From Methylobacterium nonmethylotrophicum (GTDB lineage Bacteria; Pseudomonadota; Alphaproteobacteria; Rhizobiales; Beijerinckiaceae): a stretch of DNA of 64,000 bases. The notes beneath the pieces are model-generated. The model saw only the letters and a list, made by a program, of their open reading frames with translations. It was not told the DNA's origin and ran no database searches. Where the stretch lies: the NCBI RefSeq assembly GCF_004745635.1, contig NZ_SRLB01000022.1, forward strand, positions 1 through 64,000. The letters are read 5' to 3'. Shown here piece after piece: positions 42,009 through 50,842 of this stretch (the first letter of the stretch is position 1; each line of letters starts with the position of its first letter). A program made the position numbers and the translations under genes.

Positions 42009-44006
42009 GTGAAGACGGGAATTCGCACGCGCCTCTATGGCGGGTTCGGGGTGCTGGTGGCCCTGTCCGCGGGTCTCGGCGCCTACGCGCTGAGCAGCGG
42101 CGGCAGCACCAACGCGCGCTACGAGGAGCGGGCGCTGCTGGAGGGCATCGCGCTCAGGACCGTCTCGGTCAACGCGCTCACGCACCAGCTCTCCGGCGAG
42201 GCCCTGAAGTACCGGTTCACCCAGGATCCGCAGAGCGTCGAGGCGATGAAGGGCACCCTCGCCCGCCTCGAGGAGACCAGTGCCGCGCTCGAGCGCGCCG
42301 CCAGCGTCCCCGAGCGCCAGGCCCTCTACGCCGCCGTCCTGACCAATGCCAGAAGCCTCACGGCCGACATCGCCCGGCTCGGCGAGCTCGGCACGCTCAT
42401 CCGCGACAACAGGGCGAAGCTGTTCGCCAACGGCGACGTCCTGACGAAGGCGGCGACCGCCCTGGTGGCCGAGGTCCGGGCGAACGGCACCAGCGCCGAC
42501 GTGGGCCGCGCCACCGCGATCGAGACCGCGACGCTGCTGGTGCGGGTCGCCAACTGGCGCTTCCTCGCGACGACCGACGCGGCCGGGCCGGCGACCTTCC
42601 AGGCGAACGTCCGCGCTGCCGAGACCGCCCTGAAGGTGCTCGCCGACCAGGACCTCCTCGGCGCCTTCGCCAAGCCGGTCGCGGCGGTGCGCCAGGCGCT
42701 CGCCGCCTACAAGGAGCGGTTCGAGGCGACCGCGTCGGCGGTCATCGCCAGCGCCGAACTCTACGACCAGGGCTTCCAGCCGAAATTCGCCGCCATCGCC
42801 AAGGCCGGCGACGCCGCCCGGGGCTCGATCGAGGCCACCGTGGAGGCGCTCGCGGCCTCGACCGGCGCCGCCGCCCGCGCGGCCCAGGCGACGCTCGTCG
42901 GGCTCATCAGTGCGGTGGTCGCCCTCGGCTTCGGCTTCGCGCTCGTCATCGCCCGCAGCATCATCCGGCCGATCCGCGGCATGACCGGGGCGATGACCCG
43001 CCTGGCGGATGGCGACCTCGCGGTCGCGGTGCCGTCCCGCGACGCCGCCGACGAGATGGGCGACATGGCCAAGGCGGTCGACGTCTTCCGCGCCAACGCG
43101 GTGGCGCGCCAGGAGATGGAGGCCCGCGCGCTCGCCGAGCAGTCCGACCGCGACCGGCGCGTCGCCGCGGTCGACCGCCTGGTGCGCGGCTTCGAGGCCG
43201 ACATCGTCACCTCCCTCGACGTCGTGGCGGCCGCCGCCACGCAGCTCGACGCCACCGCCCACGCCATGACCGGGGTGGCGGAGGGCACCAACCAGCGCGC
43301 CGTCGCGGTGGGGGCGGCCTCCGAGGAGACCGCCGCCAACGTGCAGACCGTGGCGGTCGCCGCCGAGGAGCTGGTGGCCTCGCTCCAGGAGATCGAGCGC
43401 CAGGTGCTGCGCTCGAACGAGGTCGCGGCGCTGGCCCGGAACGAGGCCGAGTCCACCGGCGCCGCGATGGGCGACCTCGCCCGCGCCGCCGACGAGATCG
43501 GCACCGCCGTCACGATGATCTCGGCCATCGCCAGCCAGACCAACCTCCTGGCGCTCAACGCCACGATCGAGGCGGCCCGGGCCGGCGCGGCGGGGCGCGG
43601 CTTCGCGGTCGTCGCCGCGGAGGTCAAGGAGCTCGCCGGCCAGACGACCCGGGCCACCGACGCCATCGCGAGCCAGATCGCCCGGATCCAGGCGGCCTCC
43701 GGCAGCGCCGCCGGGGCGATCCGGCAGATCGGCGAGACCATCGTGTCGGTCAGCGAGATCTCCGGGGTGATCGCCGCGACCGTGACCGAGCAGACCGCCA
43801 CCACCAACGAGATCTCCCGCACCATCGCGGAGGCCGCCCGCGGCACCCAGGAGGTGTCCGGCAATATCGGCCAGGTCACCGCCTCGGCGAGCGAGACCGG
43901 ACACGCGGCGGGCCAGGTGCTCGACGCCGCCCGCAGCCTCTCGGCCCAGTCGATGACCGTGAAGGGCCAGGTCGACCGGTTCCTGGCGGCGATCCGGGCG
44001 GCCTGA
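42009..44006 (+). CDS. Methyl-accepting chemotaxis protein
   Basis: This 665-residue transmembrane receptor has a first span (about 10-28), a periplasmic helical sensor domain of about 265 residues, a second span (LVGLISAVVALGFGFALVIA, about 295-314), HAMP (about 315-370) and a long cytoplasmic signalling hairpin. The hairpin tip is intact (IASQTNLLALNATIEAARAG). It should feed a CheA/CheW array, but no che genes are near. GTG at 42009 has a GAGGAGAC ribosome site. There is no C-terminal CheR-docking pentapeptide. The ligand is unknown. Confidence 0.93.
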   Translation: MKTGIRTRLYGGFGVLVALSAGLGAYALSSGGSTNARYEERALLEGIALRTVSVNALTHQLSGEALKYRFTQDPQSVEAMKGTLARLEETSAALERAASVPERQALYAAVLTNARSLTADIARLGELGTLIRDNRAKLFANGDVLTKAATALVAEVRANGTSADVGRATAIETATLLVRVANWRFLATTDAAGPATFQANVRAAETALKVLADQDLLGAFAKPVAAVRQALAAYKERFEATASAVIASAELYDQGFQPKFAAIAKAGDAARGSIEATVEALAASTGAAARAAQATLVGLISAVVALGFGFALVIARSIIRPIRGMTGAMTRLADGDLAVAVPSRDAADEMGDMAKAVDVFRANAVARQEMEARALAEQSDRDRRVAAVDRLVRGFEADIVTSLDVVAAAATQLDATAHAMTGVAEGTNQRAVAVGAASEETAANVQTVAVAAEELVASLQEIERQVLRSNEVAALARNEAESTGAAMGDLARAADEIGTAVTMISAIASQTNLLALNATIEAARAGAAGRGFAVVAAEVKELAGQTTRATDAIASQIARIQAASGSAAGAIRQIGETIVSVSEISGVIAATVTEQTATTNEISRTIAEAARGTQEVSGNIGQVTASASETGHAAGQVLDAARSLSAQSMTVKGQVDRFLAAIRAA

Positions 44007-44143
44007 CGGTCCCGGTCTCGCGCGGCTCGACGGCCCCGGCGCACCCGCGCCGGGGCCGCTTGATGTTCCGGGCGCCGCTGGTCCGCGGCGGAAGGCCGCC
44101 TATCTGCGACACGGCAACGCTCGCGGACGAGGAGCCCCGCCAC

Positions 44144-44749
44144 ATGACCGCCTCCCTGATCGGCCGCCTGCGCCTCGTCGTCCTGGCGCTCGCCCTCGCC
44201 ACCACCCTCTCGGCCTGCGACGCGGTCAACCGGGTGCCGACGCTCGAGGAGGCCGCCAAGTCGCGCTGGGGCGAGGTGCAGAACCAGTACCAGCGCCGCG
44301 CCGACCTGATCCCCAACCTCGTCGAGACCGTGAAGGGCTACGCCCAGCAGGAGCGCGACGTGCTGGTGCAGGTGACGGAGGCCCGCGCCAAGGCGAGCTC
44401 GGTCAAGGTCGATGCGTCCACGGTGAGCGACCCGCAGAAGTTCCGCGAGTTCCAGGACGCCCAGAACCAGCTCTCCGGCGCGCTCGGCCGGCTCCTCGTC
44501 ACCGTCGAGCGCTATCCCGACCTGAAGTCGAACGCCAACTTCCTGGCCCTGCAGTCGCAGCTCGAGGGCACCGAGAACCGCATCGCGGTGGCGCGGCGCG
44601 ACTACATCCAGGCGGTGCAGGCCTACAACACCGAGATCCGCACCATCCCGGGCCGCTGGATCGCCTCCACCCTCTACCCGGAGGCGAAACCCATGGAATC
44701 CTTCAGCGCCACCCCCGAGTCGAGCCGCCCGCCGACCGTGAAGTTCTAG
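44144..44749 (+). CDS. lemA: LemA-family protein
   Basis: This 201-residue lipoprotein-like protein has a hydrophobic N-terminus ending in a lipobox (TTLSAC) and the LemA helical core (RWGEVQNQYQRRADLIPNLV, then VKGYAQQERDVL and YNTEIRTIPGRWIAS). LemA proteins are membrane-associated and of uncertain function, and are regularly encoded with TPM-domain proteins, as here. A GGAG site precedes the ATG. It heads a three-gene operon, with the next start 16 bp downstream. Confidence 0.92.
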   Translation: MTASLIGRLRLVVLALALATTLSACDAVNRVPTLEEAAKSRWGEVQNQYQRRADLIPNLVETVKGYAQQERDVLVQVTEARAKASSVKVDASTVSDPQKFREFQDAQNQLSGALGRLLVTVERYPDLKSNANFLALQSQLEGTENRIAVARRDYIQAVQAYNTEIRTIPGRWIASTLYPEAKPMESFSATPESSRPPTVKF

Positions 44750-44765
44750 GCCCGGTCCCGGGACC

Positions 44766-45560
44766 ATGCGCAAGGCGGCCGGCGCGGCCCTCGCTTTCCT
44801 GCTCCTCGTCCTCTGGGCCGGGGCCGCGGCCGCCCTCGACCTGCCGCCCCTCGCCGGACGGGTGGTCGACGGCGCGAACCTGCTGCGGCCCGAGGAGCGG
44901 GCGGCTTTGTCCGCGACGCTCAAGGCGCACGAGGACCGAACCACCGATCAGGTCGTGGTCGCCACCGTGCCGTCGCTCCAGGGCACCTCGGTCGAGGATT
45001 TCGCCAACCGCCTGTTTCGCGCCTGGGCCCTCGGCGCCAAGGCGAAGAACAACGGCGTGCTGTTCCTGGTCGCGCCGACCGAGCGCAAGGTGCGGATCGA
45101 GGTCGGCTACGGCCTCGAGGGCGCGCTGACCGACGCCCTGTCCAAGGTGATCATCGCGAGCGCGGTGGCGCCGAAGTTCAAGGCCGGGGACTTTCCCGGC
45201 GGCATCCGGGCGGGGGTCGACGGGATCCTCGGCATCCTCTCCGGGGACGCCGCCGAGTGGCAGCGCCGGGCGGAGGTGCGGGAGGATGCCGCCGGCGGCC
45301 TCGACCCGGTCCTGGTCGTGATCCTGCTCGTGGTGATCGGCGTCGTGCTCGTCCGGCTCCTCGCCGGGGGCCGCGGCGGCCCGGGCCGGCCGCATCGCCG
45401 CCCGGGCGGGAGCTGGATCGTGCTGCCCGGTCCCTCGGGCGGCGGCTTCGGCGGCGGGTATTGCGGGGGCTTCGGGGGCGGCACGGGCGGCGGCTACGGC
45501 GGCGGCTTCTCGGGCGGGGGCGGCTCGTCGGGCGGTGGCGGCGCCTCGGGAGACTGGTGA
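44766..45560 (+). CDS. TPM-domain protein, YgcG-like, with glycine-rich tail
   Basis: This 264-residue protein has a signal peptide, a TPM (YgcG/Psb32) phosphatase-like domain (about 25-165, with GRVVDGANLLRPEERAAL and RKVRIEVGYGLEGALTD), one membrane span (PVLVVILLVVIGVVLVRLL) and a glycine/serine-rich tail (GGGFGGGYCGGFGGG). TPM proteins often partner LemA. The stop overlaps the next start (TGATG), so the pair is translationally coupled. Confidence 0.9.
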   Translation: MRKAAGAALAFLLLVLWAGAAAALDLPPLAGRVVDGANLLRPEERAALSATLKAHEDRTTDQVVVATVPSLQGTSVEDFANRLFRAWALGAKAKNNGVLFLVAPTERKVRIEVGYGLEGALTDALSKVIIASAVAPKFKAGDFPGGIRAGVDGILGILSGDAAEWQRRAEVREDAAGGLDPVLVVILLVVIGVVLVRLLAGGRGGPGRPHRRPGGSWIVLPGPSGGGFGGGYCGGFGGGTGGGYGGGFSGGGGSSGGGGASGDW

Positions 45561-46201
45561 TGCCGGGAGCCTTGCCCGAATCCTTGAGCGAGGCGGAGCG
45601 CGCCCGCATCAGTGCCGCCATCGCGGCGGCCGAGCGCGGCACGGCGGGCGAGATCGTCGTGATGGTGGCGTCCCGCTCCGGGGCCTATCGCAGCGTGCCG
45701 CCGGCGCTGGCGCTCGCCGGGGCGCTCCTGGTGCCCTGGCCGCTGATCCTCCTCACCGGGCTCTCCGTCACCCGGATCTTCCTGATCCAGCTCGCGGTCG
45801 CCCTGGCGCTGCTCCTCGGCCTCGCGGCGGCCCCGGCCCTCTTTCCCTGGGCCTTGCCCCGCGCCCTGCCCCGCGCGGTTCGCCGCGCCCGCGCCCGCGC
45901 CGCCGCCCAGCACGCCTTCCGGGCCCGGGGCCTTTCCCACACGAGCGGCCGCACCGGCGTGCTGATCTACGTCGCCCTCGCCGAGCGCTACGCCGACGTC
46001 GTGACCGATATCGGCATCGGCGCCGCCCCCGACGCCTGGCGCCCGGTGCTCGACGACCTCGTGGCGGCCTTGCGCCGCGACGCCCTCGCGGAGGGGCTGG
46101 TGCAGGCGGTGGAGGCCGCCGGCGCGATCCTGGCCGAGGCCGCTCCGCCGGGACCCGGCGACACCGACGAGCTGCCGAACCGGGTGATCGTGACCGAGTA
46201 G
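45560..46201 (+). CDS. TPM-domain membrane protein
   Basis: This 213-residue protein is the third gene of the LemA operon. It has a short N-terminal helix (LSEAERARISAAIAAAERGT), two membrane segments (about 48-65 and 72-98) inserted into the TPM domain, and the domain's C-terminal half (GVLIYVALAERYADVVTDIG, IGAAPDAW). Such membrane-split TPM proteins occur as second partners of LemA/YgcG pairs. Coupling to the preceding gene is shown by the TGATG overlap. Confidence 0.87.
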   Translation: MPGALPESLSEAERARISAAIAAAERGTAGEIVVMVASRSGAYRSVPPALALAGALLVPWPLILLTGLSVTRIFLIQLAVALALLLGLAAAPALFPWALPRALPRAVRRARARAAAQHAFRARGLSHTSGRTGVLIYVALAERYADVVTDIGIGAAPDAWRPVLDDLVAALRRDALAEGLVQAVEAAGAILAEAAPPGPGDTDELPNRVIVTE

Positions 46202-46506
46202 GCGCGCGGATGACGTGCGAGGTCGTCGCATCGTGACCTCCCGGGTCATCCGGAGATGACCGGCCGGTCATCGACGCCCGCCGTCCCCCGCCTCCATTCT
46301 TCCCGTGCCCGCCCGGAGGCAGGACGATCCGATCACCGGCCCCGCCACCCTCGCCGCCCGCGACCTGGGATCTCCTCGTCACCCCAGGCAGGAAACCGGA
46401 AATTGCGCCTCACCGGCAGACCCATCGCGGCGAGCCTCCCGGGAACCCGGACCATGCACCTGACGTTACGGGACGATGCGACCGAGCCGGTGGAGCGGAT
46501 CGCCCG
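46202..46506. other. Intergenic region between convergent genes
   Basis: About 305 bp between the TPM operon and the TadG-like gene, which converge here. No gene, repeat or clear terminator is seen. Confidence 0.5.
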
Positions 46507-48006
46507 TCAATCCGTGAGCGCCGGACGGGCGCTCGTCGGGCCGAGCCCCTGCGGCACCGGCACCTTGGTCGCGTTGTAGTTCGCGTTGACGACGAGGCGA
46601 GGCGCCTGAGAGAGCGCCACTTTCTGCGCGACGATCGCCGTGTATTCCGAGTGGTCGGCGACGACTTGGTTGGCGGAGACCACGAAGGTGCCGCGCGGCA
46701 TGTAGATCGTGCCGACGAGCCGGCGTGCATTGTCGCTCATGACCTCGAACAGCCGGCCCGCCGGGGCGCCACGGTCCTCAAAGAACAGCAAGCCCGCCAT
46801 CGGACCCTCCGTCGGCGCGCCGAGCGACACGTTCGAGCGCGGCATGAACTGCATCGGGCGGGCGATGCCGTCGTATTCCGGCTGTACCGCCCCGGTGAAG
46901 TAGAAGCCGACGCCGTCGCCGCTCAGCGAAGCTGGCGAGAGATACGTCGATGCGGTCGGACAATGCAGAAAAGATTTGACTGCCGGTGAAACATCGTTGT
47001 GGTAACAAAGGAGTGAGACGTGTTTGCTGGCATATGGGTGCCCAGACCCGGCCGCGGGCGTCCCGCTGTCCGAGCCGACCACGAGAGGCCCATCCTTCAT
47101 GACGTAGATGCCGGGGTTGAGCCTGACGACAGCGCCTGATGTGAGGACGAGCCCGCCGCAATACGTCCCGGGGCTCAGAACCTCGCTCCAGTTCCCGACC
47201 TGCTTGTTGGTGTACGTGCAGCCCCCGACGGCCGGGGCAGCGCGTGCCGCGAGCGGGTCCTTGATGGCCGGGCAGCCGGTGATCGGCACCGGCCGGAAGC
47301 GCTGCGACGCGCCGGCATAGCCCCCGACCGCGCATGACTTCCCGGCGGCGAGTTGCGAGGCGTCGCGCGCGTCGATCGCCGCGCCGGACGTGGACATCGC
47401 GTAGACCGAGCAGTCGCTCGCCGAGATCCGGGCGCTGTCCCGTAGGCCGATGGCGGCTGCCGATGACCCGTCCAGCGCGACGACGCAGACACGGGACGTG
47501 CCGACGATCTCGGCCGTCGCCTGGACGGTGATGTCGGTCAGGTACGGCGTGACGAGCGTGGTCATGATCGCGCGCTTGCGCTGCGACAGGGTCACCCTCA
47601 CGCCCGTGGGCGCCTCGTCCCGGTCGTTCGCCAGGGCCAGCCTGAAGGGATCGTCCGGAATCGTCGCCGGCCGGCGGTAGATGGGCTCAGTCGCCACCGC
47701 GATCCGGTCCTCGCCGAGTTTGTCCGCCGCCAAGCTGCGTGCCGCTGCTTCCGCCACGGCCTGCGCCCGGCCCCTGCCGAAACCGGTGACCTGCATGTCG
47801 GAGACGACGGCGAGCGCCGTGGCATCGACGATGCCCTGGAGCTTCTGCTTGCGGAGAAGCCACGTCGCATAATCAACACCGAAGCCGACGCTGCCGAGAA
47901 GGACGGGGAGCAAAATCGCGAAGACGAAGGCGACACTCCCTTCCCGACAGCGGGTGAGAGCGCCGGACTCGTGCGCAACGGCTCGGGGCAAAAACATCGT
48001 GTCCAT
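46507..48006 (-). CDS. TadE/G-like Flp pilus-associated protein
   Basis: This roughly 499-residue protein has the TadG N-terminus: a short basic head, one membrane segment (GSVAFVFAILLPVLLGSVGF) and the following WLLRKQKLQGIVDATALAVV stretch that defines Flp pilus assembly TadE/G-like proteins. The rest is a large extracytoplasmic domain with many cysteines, with segments such as GKSCAVGGYAG and GGCTYTNKQVGNW. No VWA domain is seen. No other tad/cpa genes adjoin. Base composition is slightly lower in GC than its neighbours. ATG 48006 was chosen over TTG 48027. Confidence 0.8.
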   Translation of the reverse strand: MDTMFLPRAVAHESGALTRCREGSVAFVFAILLPVLLGSVGFGVDYATWLLRKQKLQGIVDATALAVVSDMQVTGFGRGRAQAVAEAAARSLAADKLGEDRIAVATEPIYRRPATIPDDPFRLALANDRDEAPTGVRVTLSQRKRAIMTTLVTPYLTDITVQATAEIVGTSRVCVVALDGSSAAAIGLRDSARISASDCSVYAMSTSGAAIDARDASQLAAGKSCAVGGYAGASQRFRPVPITGCPAIKDPLAARAAPAVGGCTYTNKQVGNWSEVLSPGTYCGGLVLTSGAVVRLNPGIYVMKDGPLVVGSDSGTPAAGSGHPYASKHVSLLCYHNDVSPAVKSFLHCPTASTYLSPASLSGDGVGFYFTGAVQPEYDGIARPMQFMPRSNVSLGAPTEGPMAGLLFFEDRGAPAGRLFEVMSDNARRLVGTIYMPRGTFVVSANQVVADHSEYTAIVAQKVALSQAPRLVVNANYNATKVPVPQGLGPTSARPALTD

Positions 48007-48177
48007 GACGTCTCGATCATGCGACAATTCCGTAAAGGAAGATATAAAATATCTTTGTATCTTGAGTATTAGATTCTGTCATCGTATCAACTTCAGGGTG
48101 TATCTCGCGATTAAATTCCTTGAATGCCATTTTGCACCGCACTCGACACTGCGAGCGACCGCGGGTTACGGACCTCC

Positions 48178-48345
48178 GATCCTCGAACCTCATCCTGAAG
48201 TGCTGGCGATCGGAGTTCGCATACGATCGGAGATCGACTCGATCTTTGATCGACGGCCTCGAAGGAGGGCTCCAGGAATCGCACAGGCGTCTGGAGCTCT
48301 CCTTCGAGGCACGCATCGCGTGCACCTCGGGATGAGGGTGCGGGT
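48178..48345. repeat. Palindromic repeat family A, copy 3
   Basis: About 168 bp with mirrored ends (CCTCATCCTGAAGTGCTGG against GTGCACCTCGGGATGAGG) and the characteristic centre CCTCGAAGGAGGGCTCCAG mirrored by CTGGAGCTCTCCTTCGAGG. It lacks the outer CTTAAG ends of copy 1. Confidence 0.85.
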
Positions 48346-48720
48346 TGGAGATGCGTCGCCGCAGGCAGATCGGCAGTGGCGTGTGCCGTGCCATTTTTCT
48401 GCAATCAAACCCGACAGGAACTGGTCAAGGGCGTCGTCCTCTCTCGGGAAGTCAGCATCGGTTTGGGCCCCCTCACCGATAGGAGCCACAACGGTCAGCG
48501 GCCTCCACGCTCAGCGGCGGGGATACCCGTCACCAGCGCGCGGACGATGATCCGCAGCGTGTGCGGTCGCGCCTCTTCGCAACCGACACAGGCGGGCCGG
48601 CGCCGATCGCCACGCTCCCGGTCGACGCGTCCGCGACCCGGGCCATCCACCGACATGGTGCCTCCCGTCGGGCGTCCGCCCCCGGCATCCCTGCGCCGGT
48701 ACCCTTCCGCCGGTCGCAGA

Positions 48721-48760
48721 CGACCGGTGCCGATCGCGGACGACCGGTGCCGATCGCGGA
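48721..48760. repeat. 20-bp tandem duplication
   Basis: CGACCGGTGCCGATCGCGGA occurs exactly at 48721-48740 and 48741-48760, followed by a partial third unit. Confidence 0.9.
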
Positions 48761-48772
48761 CGGCCGGTGCCG

Positions 48773-48801
48773 GACCGGTGACCGCCTCGGCGAATGATGC
48801 T
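48773..48801 (+). repeat. Repeat family B, half copy
   Basis: GACCGGTGACCGCCTCGGCG followed by AATGATGC matches the right half of the family B unit at 12564-12653 in the same orientation. The hairpin-terminator half is missing. Confidence 0.7.
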
Positions 48802-48847
48802 TAGGCTGCGCCGGACGAGCCGTCGGGTCTTTCATGGAGCGTGGGCA

Positions 48848-50578
48848 GTGGACGTGATCCGGGCAGTCGCCCTTCTTGGCACCGGTCTTGGCAGCGCCCT
48901 TCTCGGGGCCCTTCCGCCGGCCGCCGTGTCGGCACAGGAGCTGCGCGTTCCGCCTGGTTGCCAGTCGGGCAGCCCGTGCGACGCGTCGCGAATGAGCGTC
49001 ACGCCTCCGGGTTCGGGTGCGGTGACGCGCACCATGGCGGCCCGGGCGGCCGACGCTCCGAGCGTGATGGATTACGGTGCGGTCTGCGACGGGCAGTCTC
49101 ACCCGCTGTCGAGCCGGTACCGCGCCCTGGCCTCCGCACAGTCGGACTATCCGGCGGCCAGGGCGCTGACGGACGAGATGGACTGGGCCGCCGCCCAGGC
49201 CGCCGCGGACGCGCTCCCGGCCGGCATGCCGGGACGGCTCGTCTTCGGGCGCGGCAAGTGCCTGCTCAACCGGGACGTGGCGCTGCCTCCGGGATCGCGC
49301 CATGTGCGCGGAGGCGGCTCCGGGACCACGGAAATCCGCTTCACGGGCGGAGCGAAGGGCTTCGCCTTCGAGAATGCCGGTCCGGCCGACCGCCTCGTGG
49401 TCGAGGGCATGGCGGTCAGCACGTCGCAATCCGGGGTGGGCCGTTACCTCACGGTCTCGTTCTCCGGCACGGCCTCCTCGACGCAGCAGCTCGTGCAGCG
49501 CGACATCAACGTCATGGCGGACGGGGGCTGGTTCGAGGCGGCCGACGTCCTCACGAACGTGCGCTCGCCGCTCTACGAAGGGGTGTTCGTCACCGGATCC
49601 TTCTCGTCGCCGCCGATGAACGCCGCGCATCGCTACCGCGGCACCACGACCGACATCCGGCATGTCGGCGGCATGGTCCTGTCGGCGCTGGCTGCCCACG
49701 ACATCGGAGAGACGAGCGAGGGCCTGGTGCTCGCCGGGCACATCGACATCGACGTCGATGACGGAATCGTTGCCAGGTTCCCGGCCGGAAAGCCCTGGAT
49801 CGAAGTCATGGGCGGCCAGATCAGCGCCTACAGGAGCATCGTGAAAGGCGTCAACATCAAGCAGCTGCACGTGAAGGGCGGGACGCACTATGCCGCCAAT
49901 TATCGTCCGGAGCGAATGGCGGGCTACGTCGGCTTCGACCTGTCCGGATCCGACACGCGCAATGTCCTGATCCAGGGAGCCTACTTCCAGGGCGACGGCT
50001 ATACCGGAGCCAAGACGCTGCTGAGGGCGACGGACGGGGCCTATGGGTTGCTGATCGGCAACCAGGTGTCCGGGTTCGATGCCGGCTGGCATCTGGGCGC
50101 GAACACGACCGGGTGGCAGGTCCGGCTCAACCAGTACCTGTCGGTCAAGATCCCCTGGTCCGACGCCGGAACCAACAATTTCCATGAATTCGCCGATGCC
50201 GCCGGCTCGAGGCGCACGGTGACGGGCGCGGGCAGCATGATCGACGACATTCAGGGGGCGACCGCCGCACAGCTCCGTCTGACCGACCGAGGTGGCCCGG
50301 CCGACAGCAGGATCGCGGCCTTCTTCAACGACGACGGCGTCTTGTACATGCGCCTGCTCAACGACGACGGCAGCGTCAAGAGCGCGCTCCTGAGCGGCAG
50401 TTCCAGCCGTGTCATCCTGGGAGGTACGGCACCACAGGCTGCGCCCTTCAGCACGGGCTTCGGTGCGTCCGGCGGCGTCTACATCTATGACGGCACGTCC
50501 TCGTCGCAGAAGCCGATCACCTTCGGCGCCAAGGACAGCGCTGGGACCGGCTTCAAGACGCTGCGTGTGCCGAACTGA
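48848..50578 (+). CDS. Secreted right-handed beta-helix (tailspike/pectate-lyase-like) protein
   Basis: This roughly 576-residue protein has a signal peptide (AVALLGTGLGSALLGALPPA, ending VSAQE). It also has the motif SVMDYGAVCDGQSH, which opens the Pectate_lyase_3-type beta-helix of phage tailspikes and surface polysaccharide enzymes. The C-terminal 100 residues resemble a trimerising tail-like region (LLSGSSSRVILGGTAPQA, GGVYIYDGTSSSQKP). GTG at 48848 has a GGAG site. ATGs at 48794/48797 fall in a repeat. It may bind or cut a surface polysaccharide. No phage genes are nearby. Confidence 0.72.
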   Translation: MDVIRAVALLGTGLGSALLGALPPAAVSAQELRVPPGCQSGSPCDASRMSVTPPGSGAVTRTMAARAADAPSVMDYGAVCDGQSHPLSSRYRALASAQSDYPAARALTDEMDWAAAQAAADALPAGMPGRLVFGRGKCLLNRDVALPPGSRHVRGGGSGTTEIRFTGGAKGFAFENAGPADRLVVEGMAVSTSQSGVGRYLTVSFSGTASSTQQLVQRDINVMADGGWFEAADVLTNVRSPLYEGVFVTGSFSSPPMNAAHRYRGTTTDIRHVGGMVLSALAAHDIGETSEGLVLAGHIDIDVDDGIVARFPAGKPWIEVMGGQISAYRSIVKGVNIKQLHVKGGTHYAANYRPERMAGYVGFDLSGSDTRNVLIQGAYFQGDGYTGAKTLLRATDGAYGLLIGNQVSGFDAGWHLGANTTGWQVRLNQYLSVKIPWSDAGTNNFHEFADAAGSRRTVTGAGSMIDDIQGATAAQLRLTDRGGPADSRIAAFFNDDGVLYMRLLNDDGSVKSALLSGSSSRVILGGTAPQAAPFSTGFGASGGVYIYDGTSSSQKPITFGAKDSAGTGFKTLRVPN

Positions 50579-50842
50579 GCCCGGCGCGAGCCGGCCATGT
50601 CACCTCCCGGTCCCCGCCGGCCCTCGCCGATCCGCCTCGCCGCGGATGCGGCCTGCATGGGCGCGACTTGCCTATGCGCCGCTTGCATGTACGCGGCTTG
50701 AGGGTCGAGCGGGCTCGGCCCGCCGCCGTGAGGCAGCCGAGCCGGGGATGTCCCGGCCTCACGGCCCCGGGACGATCCCGACCCCGGGGTCACCTGCACA
50801 GGCCGGCCTGACGCTGGCCGGCGTCGGTCCGGTCGAGCGGCC

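Larger units (their letters stand above)
48007..48847. other. Long intergenic region with three repeats
   Basis: About 840 bp without a supported gene. The first 110 bp are AT-rich (AAATATCTTTGTATCTTGAG near 48047) and should be the TadG-like gene's promoter. It then holds a copy of palindromic family A (48178-48345), a 20-bp tandem duplication (48721-48760) and the half copy of family B (48773-48801). Confidence 0.6.

Noticed and set aside
42003..44944. Very long minus-strand open frames opposite the chemoreceptor and LemA genes
   Set aside because: They mirror the conserved receptor hairpin and LemA on the other strand. No ribosome site or family resemblance was found.
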